NCBI GenBank assembly: GCA_029263615.1
Contig: JAJUFT010000011.1
Span: 1 to 43,639 of the forward strand
Length of the DNA stretch: 43,639 nucleotides
Source of the DNA: Alcaligenaceae bacterium
GTDB lineage: Bacteria > Pseudomonadota > Gammaproteobacteria > Burkholderiales > Burkholderiaceae_B
Direction of reading: 5' to 3'
Shown here: positions 26,453 through 34,482 of the stretch, one piece after another
Layout: every line of letters begins with the position of its first letter
How positions within the stretch are numbered: position 1 is the stretch's first letter
Notes under the pieces: model-generated
What the model was told of the DNA's origin: nothing
Databases searched by the model: none
The model's input: only the letters and a program-made list of their open reading frames with translations
Translations under genes and position numbers: made by a program

Positions 26453-26992
26453 TTATTCCGCGCTCAGGCTGCCGTCGTGCATCCAGCGAGCATGCTGCGG
26501 GGCGCGCTTGGTCTCCGCCCACTCATTGAGCATGTCCCACTTCACTTCGTCCAGTTTGCGGTGCATCTCGGGTGTGCCGCAGTTGCAGGCCAGTTCCAGG
26601 CGATGACCGGAGGGGTCGAAGAAATAGATTGACTTGAAGATGGTGTGGTCCGTCGGGCCCACCACCTTGATGCCGTCAGCCTCCAGTTTGGCCTTGGTCT
26701 CCATGAGTGCTTCCATGGAATCGACCTCGAAGGCGATGTGCTGAGTCCACGCCGGGGTGTTCGGGTCGCGCCCCATTTCCGGCTTGGTGGGCAGTTCGAA
26801 AAAGGCCAGCACGTTCCCGTTGCCGGCATCCAGAAAGATGTGCATGTAGGGGTCCGGCTCTTTGGTCGAGGGGACTTCATTCTCGGCAATGGCAAGGATG
26901 AAATCCATGTTCAGATACTTGCCATACCACTCCACGGTCTGCTTGGCGTCCTTGCAGCGATAGGCAACATGGTGAATGCGCTGGATCTTCAT
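26453..26992 (-). CDS. VOC-superfamily (glyoxalase/dioxygenase-fold) protein
   Basis: 179 residues with a GGAGACCGC site. The fold is a pair of beta-alpha-beta-beta-beta units: IQRIHHVAYRCKD at the start, HIFLDAGNGNVLAFFEL, TQHIAFEVDSMEAL, then YFFDPSGHRLELACNC. Metal ligands would be His7/8, the His of TQHIAF and the Glu of LELAC. These proteins include glyoxalase I, extradiol dioxygenases, isomerases and epimerases; the motifs do not fix which. The C-terminal 40 residues (EMHRKLDEVKWDMLNEWAET...) are an extra helical tail. It diverges from LysR-3, its probable regulator. Confidence 0.85.
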   Translation of the reverse strand: MKIQRIHHVAYRCKDAKQTVEWYGKYLNMDFILAIAENEVPSTKEPDPYMHIFLDAGNGNVLAFFELPTKPEMGRDPNTPAWTQHIAFEVDSMEALMETKAKLEADGIKVVGPTDHTIFKSIYFFDPSGHRLELACNCGTPEMHRKLDEVKWDMLNEWAETKRAPQHARWMHDGSLSAE

Positions 26993-27130
26993 GCGGTCTC
27001 CTCAAAATCAAAATGGTGTGAAAGCCGCCGCTGATGCGGATTGAGGCCCCCACTGGTTCATGTGTCAATTAGACGACGAGATGATTTATCATTCAAACAG
27101 TATTTATTGATCAATTTATATGATGGTCTT

Positions 27131-28072
27131 ATGAATGTGACGCTGCGCCAGCTCCGGGCCTTCGTGGCGGTCGCCCGTACGGAAAGCTTCACTCTGGCAG
27201 CGGAAAGCCTGTTCATCACACAATCTGCGCTGAGCGGTCTGATTCGCGATCTCGAACAGGCGATTGGGCTGCGCGTGGTGGACCGCAGCACTCGTCGCAC
27301 CAGCCTGTCCGACGTCGGTCGCGACCTGTATCCGCTGGTGGAGAAAATACTCAACGACCTCGACCGGGTCATGGACGAGGTGGCCCAGCGCCAGGCACTC
27401 AAGACGGGCGTGGTGCGTGTGGCGGCGCCGCAGCTCATGGCGTCCACACTGCTGCCTGAAATCGTGGCGGCCTATGCCGTCCAGCGGCCTGCGATTCGTG
27501 TCGAACTGGTGGACTGCGCGGTGGAAAGTGTCATGTCGCGCGTATTTTCCGGGGAAGTCGATTTTGGCATCGGGCCGGAGCGGGACCCGAACTCCGACAT
27601 CACGGCCACGACCCTGTTCGAGGGCCCCCTCCGTGTGGTGTTTCCCAAGGGACACCCCCTGGAGGCGCTGGAGTTCATCCGTTGGCGTGACCTGCTTTCC
27701 TACCCGATCACCACGCTGCAGGGGCAGTTCACCAAGCGGCTAGCCCTGGACCTGCGTGCGGCGCTGCGCGATGTGACCCTGTCTCCCGCGCATGAGGTCA
27801 GCTTTCTGTCCACCGCCCTGGCCATGGTGAATGCGGGCATGGGCATCACTGTCTGTGCCAGCTACGCGGCCTCGCTGGTGGCGCTGTACGGCCTCGAGCT
27901 GCGGCCCGTGCATGAGCCCGAGGTGTTCCGCAGCTTCTATGTGTTCACTCGCCAGGGGCGCTCGTTGTCGCCTGCGGCGGATGATTTTCGCCGCTTTGTC
28001 TTCGAATACATCGGGGAACGACCGCTGCTCGGGCGGCCGCAGGCGTCGGTCTCGGCGTCGCCGGACACCTAG
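27131..28072 (+). CDS. LysR-family transcriptional regulator (LysR-3)
   Basis: 313 residues from the ATG at 27131 (MNVTLRQLRAFVAVARTESFTLAAESLFITQSALSGLIRDLE). The earlier in-frame codons lie in the AT-rich divergent spacer and do not look like protein. No clear Shine-Dalgarno is present. The effector domain starts about residue 90 and includes GVVRVAAPQLMASTLLPEIVAAY and VNAGMGITVCASYA. It is of the CynR/CysB-like size class. It diverges from the VOC gene and converges with LysR-4, with only 4 nt between stops. The 26993-27130 spacer contains AT-rich repeats (TTGATCAA; ATCAT/ATGAT) that could be its operator. Confidence 0.92.
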   Translation: MNVTLRQLRAFVAVARTESFTLAAESLFITQSALSGLIRDLEQAIGLRVVDRSTRRTSLSDVGRDLYPLVEKILNDLDRVMDEVAQRQALKTGVVRVAAPQLMASTLLPEIVAAYAVQRPAIRVELVDCAVESVMSRVFSGEVDFGIGPERDPNSDITATTLFEGPLRVVFPKGHPLEALEFIRWRDLLSYPITTLQGQFTKRLALDLRAALRDVTLSPAHEVSFLSTALAMVNAGMGITVCASYAASLVALYGLELRPVHEPEVFRSFYVFTRQGRSLSPAADDFRRFVFEYIGERPLLGRPQASVSASPDT

Positions 28073-28076
28073 CCGT

Positions 28077-28994
28077 TCAGAGCGCACGTTCCGCCACGGT
28101 CTGGCCAGCCGTCTCGAGCAGCCATTCACGGAATACCGTCAGCGCGGGGTGGCGGCTGTGACGCTCGGGGCTGCATAGCATGTAGCCGTGCTGCAGCTGG
28201 ACCGGCAAGTCGAAGGGTACGGCCACGCGGCCGCTGTCGATTTCTTCCTGCACCAGACAGCGCTGCAGCACCGCCAGGCCGATGTCGGCCATCACGGCAC
28301 GCACGATGATGGACACCTGGTCCATGCGAGGCCCCTCCGGGGGGCCGGCCAGGACGCCGACCGCACGAAACCAGTTGGCCCAGTTCTCCGGCGCGTTGGC
28401 ATGGCGGATCAGCGGTTCATTGAGCAGCTCGGCGGGTGTCTTCCACCGCCCCTCGGCCCGACGCTGGCGCAGACGTTCGGGATGACAGATGACCACCACT
28501 TCCCGGCCGATGATGTAGTCGCTGCGCCAGCCGGGGCGCTCGCCCGGGATCCCGGCCAGAATGGCAGCATGAGGCCCGTCTCCGGAGAAATCTTCATTGC
28601 GCCGATAGGGGCAGAATTCCACCCGTATATCGGAGTGCCGCCGGTGGAAATCCGGCAGGCGGGGAATCAGCCAGACACTGGCCAGCGTGGGGACCACGGC
28701 CAGCCTGAGCGTGTTACCGATGACGGGTACGCGAAGTTCGCGCGAAACCTGCTCGATCTGATCCAGCGCGGGCGCCGTGCCCTCGAGCAGCCGCTGTCCG
28801 GCCGCGGTGAGCGTGAGGCCGGTGGGCGTGCGCACCACCAGGGTCATGCCCAAGTGGCTTTCCAGACGAGAAACAGCGCGGCTGACGGCACCTTGCGTGA
28901 CGCAGAGCTGGTCGGCCGCGCGCGTGAAGCTGCCAAGACGAACGGCCGTGACGAAGGCGTGCAGTTCGGACATGGAGGGCGAATGAATCTTCAT
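28077..28994 (-). CDS. LysR-family transcriptional regulator, GcvA-like (LysR-4)
   Basis: 305 residues from the ATG at 28994 (MKIHSPSMSELHAFVTAVRLGSFTRAADQLCVTQGAVSRAVSRLE). A GTG at 29009 would add five residues, and neither start has a good ribosome-binding site. The TQGAVSRAV recognition helix and LRLAVVPTLASVWLIPRLPDFHRRHSDIRVE segment place it in the GcvA/AmpR group. It diverges from the Bug-2/amidohydrolase operon. A perfect LysR-type palindrome lies between them at 29026-29042. The likely effector is the ligand of Bug-2 or a product of the amidohydrolase. Confidence 0.92.
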   Translation of the reverse strand: MKIHSPSMSELHAFVTAVRLGSFTRAADQLCVTQGAVSRAVSRLESHLGMTLVVRTPTGLTLTAAGQRLLEGTAPALDQIEQVSRELRVPVIGNTLRLAVVPTLASVWLIPRLPDFHRRHSDIRVEFCPYRRNEDFSGDGPHAAILAGIPGERPGWRSDYIIGREVVVICHPERLRQRRAEGRWKTPAELLNEPLIRHANAPENWANWFRAVGVLAGPPEGPRMDQVSIIVRAVMADIGLAVLQRCLVQEEIDSGRVAVPFDLPVQLQHGYMLCSPERHSRHPALTVFREWLLETAGQTVAERAL

Positions 28995-29025
28995 CGTGCG
29001 CGACACCACTGAGAGTTGCCATGGC

Positions 29026-29042
29026 CATGACCAAAGGTCATG
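29026..29042. promoter_or_regulatory. Perfect T-N11-A palindrome between LysR-4 and Bug-2
   Basis: CATGACC-AAA-GGTCATG, a perfect 7-bp inverted repeat whose central ATGACC...GGTCAT gives an exact T-N11-A LysR box. It starts 31 nt upstream of the LysR-4 ATG and lies about 170 nt before the Bug-2 start, the usual place for a LysR recognition site. Confidence 0.65.
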
Positions 29043-29211
29043 CCCGGGTGCAATATAGTCGTTTGTCGCCCCCCGGTAAATTGCTGATACTGCCCTTCAC
29101 CCAAGGAATGCCGGCCCGCGCCGGGCGTTTGCAGGGGCAAGCGTCACGTCACGGGCCATGCAGGCATGACTATCAGGCACTACGTTGCTCGTCATTTCAA
29201 GGAGGCCTCAA

Positions 29212-30207
29212 ATGTCTGTGATCACATCCAAGATCCTGCGCGGCGTTGCTGCCGGCGCGGCGACCGTCCTGTTCGGATTCACCGCGCCTGCCGCGGCTCA
29301 GGACAGCTATCCCAACGCCCCCATTCGTCTGGTGGTGCCGTTCGCACCCGGCGGGTCCACCGACCTGGTGGGCCGCATGATCGCGGAATACATTGGCAAG
29401 GGTCTGGGCCAATCCGTTGTGGTCGAGAACAAGGCCGGTGCGGGTGGCGCGCTGGGCGCCGAGTACATTGCCCGTTCCAAGCCTGACGGCTACACCCTGG
29501 GCATGGCTTCGGTCAGCACGCATGGCTCCAATCCGGCGATTTACCCCGACCTGAAATACGACGCACGCAAAGACTTCGAGCCCATTTCCAACGTCATGAG
29601 CGTGCCCAGCGTGTTCGCCGTGCATCCGGACGTTCCCGCCAAGACCATGCAGGAGTTCATCGCTCTGGCCAAGGCTGAACCCGGAAAGTACTCTTTTGCC
29701 TCGCCCGGTGTGGCATCACTGGGTCATGCCAATATCGAAAACTTCATGATGCTCTCGGGCATTGAACTGCTGCACGTGCCCTATCGGGGTGCAGGCCCCG
29801 CGCTGAACGATGCGCTGGCCGGGCAAGTGAACGCCATCACCGACAACCTCTCCTCCACCCTGCCACACCTCAAGGAAGGCCGTCTGCGTCCGCTGGCCGT
29901 GCTGGCTGCCGAGCGTTCCGAGCTGCTGCCCGACGTGCCGACCTATGCCGAACTCGGTTTCCCGGAAATGGGCACGGGCGGCTGGTTTGGTGTGGTGGCG
30001 CCTGCCGGCACGCCCAAGGAAGTGATCGAGAAGGTGAACGCGGTGATCCAGGAAGCCGCCAAGGATCCGGCCTTCCAGGAGCGTGCTCGCAACCTGGGCG
30101 GCACGATCCGCGTCGGTACGCCTGAGGATTTCGCCAAGGATATCGAGTCGGCCATCGAACGCTACACCCGCGTGGCCAAGGCAGCCAACATCACTCCGCA
30201 ACGCTGA
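29212..30207 (+). CDS. Bug-family TTT solute-binding receptor (Bug-2)
   Basis: 331 residues from the ATG at 29212, with an AAGGAGG site. The signal peptide ends near APAAAQ|DSYP (about residue 29). Bug features are YPNAPIRLVVPFAPGGSTDLVGRM, VVVENKAGAGGALGAEYIARSKPDGYTLGM and HVPYRGAGPALNDALAGQV. It is a periplasmic receptor for a carboxylate; the protein is only moderately similar to Bug-1. The stop overlaps the start of the amidohydrolase gene (TGATG), so receptor and enzyme are coupled, suggesting that the ligand is an N-acylated acidic amino acid or a related amide. Confidence 0.93.
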   Translation: MSVITSKILRGVAAGAATVLFGFTAPAAAQDSYPNAPIRLVVPFAPGGSTDLVGRMIAEYIGKGLGQSVVVENKAGAGGALGAEYIARSKPDGYTLGMASVSTHGSNPAIYPDLKYDARKDFEPISNVMSVPSVFAVHPDVPAKTMQEFIALAKAEPGKYSFASPGVASLGHANIENFMMLSGIELLHVPYRGAGPALNDALAGQVNAITDNLSSTLPHLKEGRLRPLAVLAAERSELLPDVPTYAELGFPEMGTGGWFGVVAPAGTPKEVIEKVNAVIQEAAKDPAFQERARNLGGTIRVGTPEDFAKDIESAIERYTRVAKAANITPQR

Positions 30208-31079
30208 TGACGGCGCCGAACGTGTCCCAAGTCCCTGCCGTGGTCCGCCACGACCCGGCAGGGCCGGTGATTCCCCTGGTCTGCGATTCGCCGCATAGCG
30301 GCGTCGCCTACCCGGAGGATTTCCGCCACGTTGTGCCCCTGGCCAGCCTGCGCCAGGGGGAAGACACCCATGTCGACGCCTTGTGGCTGGCGGCGCCGGC
30401 CGTGGGAGCGACCCTGATCGCCGCGACCTTCCCGCGCACGTACATTGACCCCAACCGTGATCTGGCCGACCTTGACCCGGATATGCTCGACGGCGAGTGG
30501 CCCGATCCGCTCGCCCCCGGGGTGAAGACGGGGCTGGGCAAGGGCCTGATCTGGTCCCGCATGGACCCGCAGACGCCGATCTACGATCGCAAGCTCAGCG
30601 TGGCTGAAGTGCGCAATCGGATCGACCAGTACTACCTGCCTTACCATCGCGCGCTGGAACAGGCAGTCAAGGAGCGCTACCGGCAGTTCGGCGCACTCTG
30701 GCACCTGAATCTGCATTCGATGCCCAACGACGCCTACGAACGGCTGGGCATTCAGTCCAACAAGCCGCTGGCGGATTTCGTCCTGGGTGACCGGGATGGC
30801 CTCACCTGCGAGCCGGCCTTTGTCGACCTGATTGGCCGGTTCCTGCGAGACAAGGGCTACACCGTGGCCTGCAACGACCCTTACAAAGGGGTGCAGCTGA
30901 TCGAGCGGATCGGCAAGCCCGCGGAGAATCGCCATAGCCTGCAGGTGGAAATTCGCCGCCCGTTGTACATGAACGAGGTCACCCGTGAACCCAACGATGG
31001 CTTCGTCAGCCTGCAACGCGACCTGAGCGCCTTGCTGGATGTGGTGGCGGCTTATGTGAAGGAAAAAGCGGGCATCTGA
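30207..31079 (+). CDS. N-formylglutamate amidohydrolase family protein
   Basis: 290 residues whose ATG overlaps the Bug-2 stop by one base. VCDSPHSGVAYPEDF near residue 25, DTHVDALW, TFPRTYIDPNRDLADLD, WHLNLHSMPN and SLQVEIRRPLYMNE are the family's conserved blocks, and the His and acidic residues in them form the presumed zinc site. HutG-type enzymes release formate from N-formyl-L-glutamate at the end of histidine breakdown, but no hut genes are nearby. The substrate may be another N-acyl or amide compound captured by Bug-2. A stem-loop begins inside the last codons and spans the stop. Confidence 0.88.
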   Translation: MTAPNVSQVPAVVRHDPAGPVIPLVCDSPHSGVAYPEDFRHVVPLASLRQGEDTHVDALWLAAPAVGATLIAATFPRTYIDPNRDLADLDPDMLDGEWPDPLAPGVKTGLGKGLIWSRMDPQTPIYDRKLSVAEVRNRIDQYYLPYHRALEQAVKERYRQFGALWHLNLHSMPNDAYERLGIQSNKPLADFVLGDRDGLTCEPAFVDLIGRFLRDKGYTVACNDPYKGVQLIERIGKPAENRHSLQVEIRRPLYMNEVTREPNDGFVSLQRDLSALLDVVAAYVKEKAGI

Positions 31080-31122
31080 AGCCCGCTTTGGGCGCCGCAG
31101 GCGGTTTGAACCGGCTGCGGCG
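31065..31122. terminator. Tandem stem-loops between convergent amidohydrolase and lipocalin genes
   Basis: First hairpin AAAGCGGGC / GCCCGCTTT (31065-31089) has the amidohydrolase stop codon in its loop. Second hairpin (31093-31122): CGCCGCAG and CGGTT paired with AACCG and CTGCGGCG around one G-G mismatch. Together they can end transcription from both sides, although U-tracts are short. Confidence 0.65.
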
Positions 31123-31139
31123 TTCGAAATCGGATCAAT

Positions 31140-31652
31140 TCAACCGGTTTCGCCGGTGCGCAGCACTTTATTCACCCTGAACCCCAACTGCGCCGCGTAG
31201 CGCAGCATGGTTTGCAGCGCCGCACGATTCGGCACGCGCTCGCGGCCGAGCATCCAAAGACAGCGGCGGTCGGGCGTGCCAACCATGGCATGCCGGTAAT
31301 CGGGGTCGACATACAGCACCCAGTGGTCGCGCCACACGGAAGATGGCGCGGAAAGCCAGTCAGAACGGAAACGGATTTCAAGCTTGGCCGGGTCGACGGT
31401 GTCGAACCGCCGGGCGGGCCGCATTTCGGCGTCGGCCGTCAGCAGTTGGCAGTCTGGGTTCTCGCAGCGGAAATGGACGTGAAAGGTGTCGTCGTCCAGC
31501 AGGGTGTAGTCGGCAGTGACTTCACCCGTGCAGTCCATCTGATACCCGTTGGGCAGCCTTGCATACTCGTACCACAGGCCTGCGTAACGGCGCAGGTCGA
31601 GGTCGGGGTGCGTCAAAAGTTGTGATACCTGTCGTGTAGCCAGCAACTGCAT
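31140..31652 (-). CDS. Lipocalin-family protein (Blc-like), no signal peptide
   Basis: 170 residues from the ATG at 31652, preceded by a textbook AGGAGG. RRYAGLWYEYARLPNGYQ (GLW at 25-27) is the lipocalin GxW motif, and CTGEVTADYTLLDDD, DWLSAPSSVWRDHWVLYVDPDYRHAMVGTPDRRCLWMLGRE follows the Blc beta-barrel order. E. coli Blc is an outer-membrane lipoprotein that binds fatty acids or lysophospholipids. Here no signal peptide or lipobox is present after the well-supported start, so the protein should be cytoplasmic. The in-frame extension to 31694 is not a signal peptide either. Confidence 0.88.
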   Translation of the reverse strand: MQLLATRQVSQLLTHPDLDLRRYAGLWYEYARLPNGYQMDCTGEVTADYTLLDDDTFHVHFRCENPDCQLLTADAEMRPARRFDTVDPAKLEIRFRSDWLSAPSSVWRDHWVLYVDPDYRHAMVGTPDRRCLWMLGRERVPNRAALQTMLRYAAQLGFRVNKVLRTGETG

Positions 31653-32040
31653 GCGAACCTCCTGTCTCCTGTGGGCGGGATGGCAGGTTTCCACTGAAAC
31701 CCCGTGCCCATCGGGTATTTTTTAGTCCATCAATCTGGTCATCTTCTGCTGCTTGATTCTGAATGGGATGAGGAAAACGATCGTGCCCGGTCCACACTGC
31801 GTGATGCGAAAACGGGTGGGGGCACGCTGCCCAAAAAGGGAACTGGTCAGTTTGAGTATAGCGATATTTCCCGGAAAAACAGCACCGTGAACAGGGGTAT
31901 CCGGGCAACCTAGGGGAAGTCCCGAGGCGTGGCATGGCTGCTGCGTTGCAGCAGAAAAAGGGGGCCGGAGGGGGCTGTGCGCCGGAGCGCAGGGAACTCG
32001 CTGGGGCAGAAGAAGCGGGGCGGAGCACGCCCCGTCGGCC
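31653..32040. other. About 390-bp stretch without a convincing gene
   Basis: This contains the long upstream region of the lipocalin gene. A minus-strand -10-like TATACT lies at 31860-31855, implying a leader of about 200 nt if used. A hairpin CGGGGCG-GAGCA-CGCCCCG (32016-32034) followed on the minus strand by CTTCTTCT may end the GntP transcript. Another repeat, GCTGCTGC/GCAGCAG, lies near 31930-31950. Small open frames here lack ribosome-binding sites and coding character. The base composition of 31700-31900 is mixed, less GC-biased than flanking genes. Confidence 0.5.
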
Positions 32041-33441
32041 TCAGAAGCTGCCGAAGATCGTGCCCAGCGTGATGACCGCGACCAGCGCCACGAAAGGGCC
32101 GCCCATGGTGACGGCGGCAATATTCAGGTAGGACTGGCGGTGCGTGAGACGGCAGATCGACAGCAAAGTGATGATGGCTCCGCAGTGCGGAAGCGTGTCG
32201 AACCCGCCGGCGGACATGACCGCAACGCGGTGCAACAATTCGGGGCTGATGCCGACTTCCTGCGCCATGCGAAGATAGTCTGCCCCCAGGGTCTGCAGGG
32301 CGATGCTCAGACCCCCTGAGGACGACCCCGTGATGCCTGCCAGCACGTTCATGGCAATGGCTTCGGAAATCAGCGGGTTGCCGGGCGTCACGTTCAGAAC
32401 GGCATCCCGAATGATGGCAAAGCCGGCCAAGCCGGCGATGACGGCGCCGTAGCCCACTTCCGATGCGGTATTGAACAGCGGCAGCATGAAGCCGAACACG
32501 CCCTTGTTCACCGTGCCGGCCAAGTCTTTCCAATGACCCAGCCGGGAGACAATCAGTGTCGCGCAGGCCACGACCAGGGCAATGATCAGGGCCCACAAGC
32601 CGGCGATCTTGCCGGGGTCGACGTTGGGGAATCGCTCGCTGATGAAGGACATGTCCAGGCCAGGGAACACGATGTACGTGAACAGGGCGTTCACTCCCAC
32701 CACCAGAATCAGGGGCAGCACCGCCAGCGTGAGGGGCATGAGGGAAGCGCTGCCGTGCGTCTCGGCGGCGCGGGCTTCCTCGGCTTCGTCATGCTGACCG
32801 TAGCCTTCGCCGGCCAATGCGGCCTTGTTCGCGCGCGAATGCAGCCACCAGAGGCCCAGGCCCATCATGATCAGCCCGGCAATGATGCCCAGCCCGGGCG
32901 CCGCGAACACGTTGGTTCCGTAGTAGGGAATGGGAATGGCGTTCTGGATGGCGGGCGTGCCCGGCAGGGCCGTCATGGTGAAGGTGAATGAGCCCAGCGC
33001 AATGGTGGCCGGAATGAGGCGTTTGGGTATCTCTGCTGCCTGGAACAGGTCGCGCGCTATCGGGTAAATGGCAAAAGCCACCACGAACAGGGACACGCCG
33101 CCGTAGGTCAGGATCCCGCAGGCCAGCACCACCGTCACGATGGCGTGCTTCTGCCCCAGTTTGTTGACGATCCAGCGCGAGATGGTCTCTGCGGCACCCG
33201 AGTCGGCCATGAGGCGGCCGAACAGGGCGCCCAGCAGGAAGATGGGCAGGAACTGCATCACGTAGCCGCCCAGGGCCTTCATGAAGGTGTCGGTGTAAAT
33301 GGGCAGAAGGAAACCGACGTCACCGGAGAGCAGGACGGCCAGGGCCGCCATGAGAGGTGCGAGAAGCAGAACGGTGATTCCGCGATACGCCAGATACATC
33401 AGCAGTATCAGGGAAAGGACAATTGCCAAGGTGCTGGCCAT
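32041..33441 (-). CDS. GntP-family permease
   Basis: 466 residues from the ATG at 33441 (AGGAG about 10 nt upstream). A very hydrophobic protein with about 12 transmembrane segments. FLPIFLLGALFGRLMADSGAAETISRWIV and the late SSSGGLSIALQTL and MSAGGFDTLPHCGAIITLL segments resemble the GntP branch annotated as D-beta-hydroxybutyrate or gluconate-type permeases. It likely imports a hydroxylated short carboxylate. Upstream in the same direction is an SDR gene, which could oxidise that substrate. A terminator-like hairpin stands only about 25 nt before this start codon, so expression may be attenuated. Confidence 0.88.
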   Translation of the reverse strand: MASTLAIVLSLILLMYLAYRGITVLLLAPLMAALAVLLSGDVGFLLPIYTDTFMKALGGYVMQFLPIFLLGALFGRLMADSGAAETISRWIVNKLGQKHAIVTVVLACGILTYGGVSLFVVAFAIYPIARDLFQAAEIPKRLIPATIALGSFTFTMTALPGTPAIQNAIPIPYYGTNVFAAPGLGIIAGLIMMGLGLWWLHSRANKAALAGEGYGQHDEAEEARAAETHGSASLMPLTLAVLPLILVVGVNALFTYIVFPGLDMSFISERFPNVDPGKIAGLWALIIALVVACATLIVSRLGHWKDLAGTVNKGVFGFMLPLFNTASEVGYGAVIAGLAGFAIIRDAVLNVTPGNPLISEAIAMNVLAGITGSSSGGLSIALQTLGADYLRMAQEVGISPELLHRVAVMSAGGFDTLPHCGAIITLLSICRLTHRQSYLNIAAVTMGGPFVALVAVITLGTIFGSF

Positions 33442-33465
33442 GAGGGGAAAACTCCTGTCTTCAAC

Positions 33466-33495
33466 AAAAAGCAAGCACCGCCTTGCGGCGGTGCT
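33466..33495 (-). terminator. Terminator-like hairpin between the SDR gene and the GntP gene
   Basis: Perfect 9-bp stem AGCACCGCC / GGCGGTGCT with a 4-nt loop (33474-33495); on the minus strand a five-T tract follows (33470-33466). It is intrinsic-terminator quality, yet ends only 24 nt upstream of the GntP ATG, leaving no room for a separate promoter. Confidence 0.75.
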
Positions 33496-33540
33496 CATCA
33501 ATCAGGTGGCGAGTTTAACAGCCCGAATCGGGAGTCTGCT

Positions 33541-34296
33541 TCAGCCCCGCCCGATGAAGGGCATCTTGGTGGCCATGATGGTCATGAACTGAACATTGGC
33601 GTCCAGCGGCAGGCCGGCCATGTACACGACGGCACTGGCCACATGTTCGACGTCCATCACGGGTTCGGGGCGAATCGAGCCATCGGCCTGCATCACGCCA
33701 CGGCGCATGGCGTCCGTCATCTCACTGGCTGCGTTGCCGATATCAATCTGGCCGCAGGCGATGTCATGGGCGCGGCCGTCCAGAGAGGTGGCCTTAGTCA
33801 GACCAGTGATGGCGTGCTTGGTGGTGGTGTAGCAGGTGGCCTGAGGGCGGGGGGCATGAGCGGAGATGGAGCCGTTGTTGATGATGCGTCCCCCCCGCGG
33901 ATCCTGCGCCTTCATGATGCGGAAAGCACCCTGGGTACAGAGGAAGTAGCCCGTCAGATTGACGTCCAGAGAGGCCTTCCATTGGTCGAAGGGGACGTCT
34001 TCGATGCTGGCGGCCGGCGTGAAAATTCCCGCATTGTTGAACAGCACGTCGAGACGGCCGAATTCCTTGCCGATGCGTTCGTATAGAAGGCTGACGCTAT
34101 CGGGGTCGCCCACGTCGGTGGACTGCACCAGACTCAAGCCCCCCGACTTGCTGCCTTCATGGGCGGTTTCCTCCAGTGCCTCGGTCCGCCGTCCTGCCAG
34201 CGCCACCGCGTAGCCTTCCTTCATGAGCGCCAGTGCGACCGCCTTGCCGATCCCGGAGCCGGCCCCCGTGACCAGGGCGAATTTTTTTCCTCTCAT
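33541..34296 (-). CDS. SDR-family oxidoreductase (hydroxyacid dehydrogenase-like)
   Basis: 251 residues from the ATG at 34296. The AAAGGAG site directly abuts an earlier ATG (34305), so the second ATG, with proper spacing, was chosen. TGAGSGIG binds the cofactor, VLFNNAGIF is present, and [23 protein letters not shown] contains the Ser-Tyr-Lys triad. The [10 protein letters not shown] turn after beta-2 (Arg-Arg) hints at NADP(H). The C-terminal half is atypical ([38 protein letters not shown]). With the downstream GntP permease it may form an uptake/oxidation module for a hydroxy acid. It diverges from the ESS symporter gene. Confidence 0.9.
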   Translation of the reverse strand: MRGKKFALVTGAGSGIGKAVALALMKEGYAVALAGRRTEALEETAHEGSKSGGLSLVQSTDVGDPDSVSLLYERIGKEFGRLDVLFNNAGIFTPAASIEDVPFDQWKASLDVNLTGYFLCTQGAFRIMKAQDPRGGRIINNGSISAHAPRPQATCYTTTKHAITGLTKATSLDGRAHDIACGQIDIGNAASEMTDAMRRGVMQADGSIRPEPVMDVEHVASAVVYMAGLPLDANVQFMTIMATKMPFIGRG

Positions 34297-34433
34297 TCTT
34301 TGCATCTCCTTTATTTGCTGTTGCCGCACGCCGTGGTGGTCGAACGGTGCGCGGTTGCAGAAATGTACTCCAAGTGATTTGGGTGCGTGCCGGGCCACCT
34401 TCGGTCCTGCATAGATCTTGGCGTTCCAGTCCG

Positions 34434-34439
34434 TATAAT
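34434..34439 (+). promoter_or_regulatory. Consensus -10 box upstream of the ESS symporter gene
   Basis: TATAAT, 43 nt before the ATG at 34483. No good -35 is seen at 16-18 nt upstream (TTGGCG lies only 10 nt away), which suggests activator dependence. Confidence 0.45.
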
Positions 34440-34482
34440 CGACATGGCATGTGCCCGACGGGTGCGCGACGGAGTAGCGGGA

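Noticed and set aside
27000..27130. A fifth copy of the shared region-1 element upstream of LysR-3.
   Set aside because: TTATCA occurs, but the sequence 11 nt later is TTTATTGAT, which does not match AATAATATT, and the neighbouring genes are unrelated.
31704..31913. A 69-codon frame in the gap between the lipocalin and GntP genes.
   Set aside because: It starts with GTG without a ribosome-binding site, is strongly hydrophilic with no motif, and overlaps the probable lipocalin promoter.
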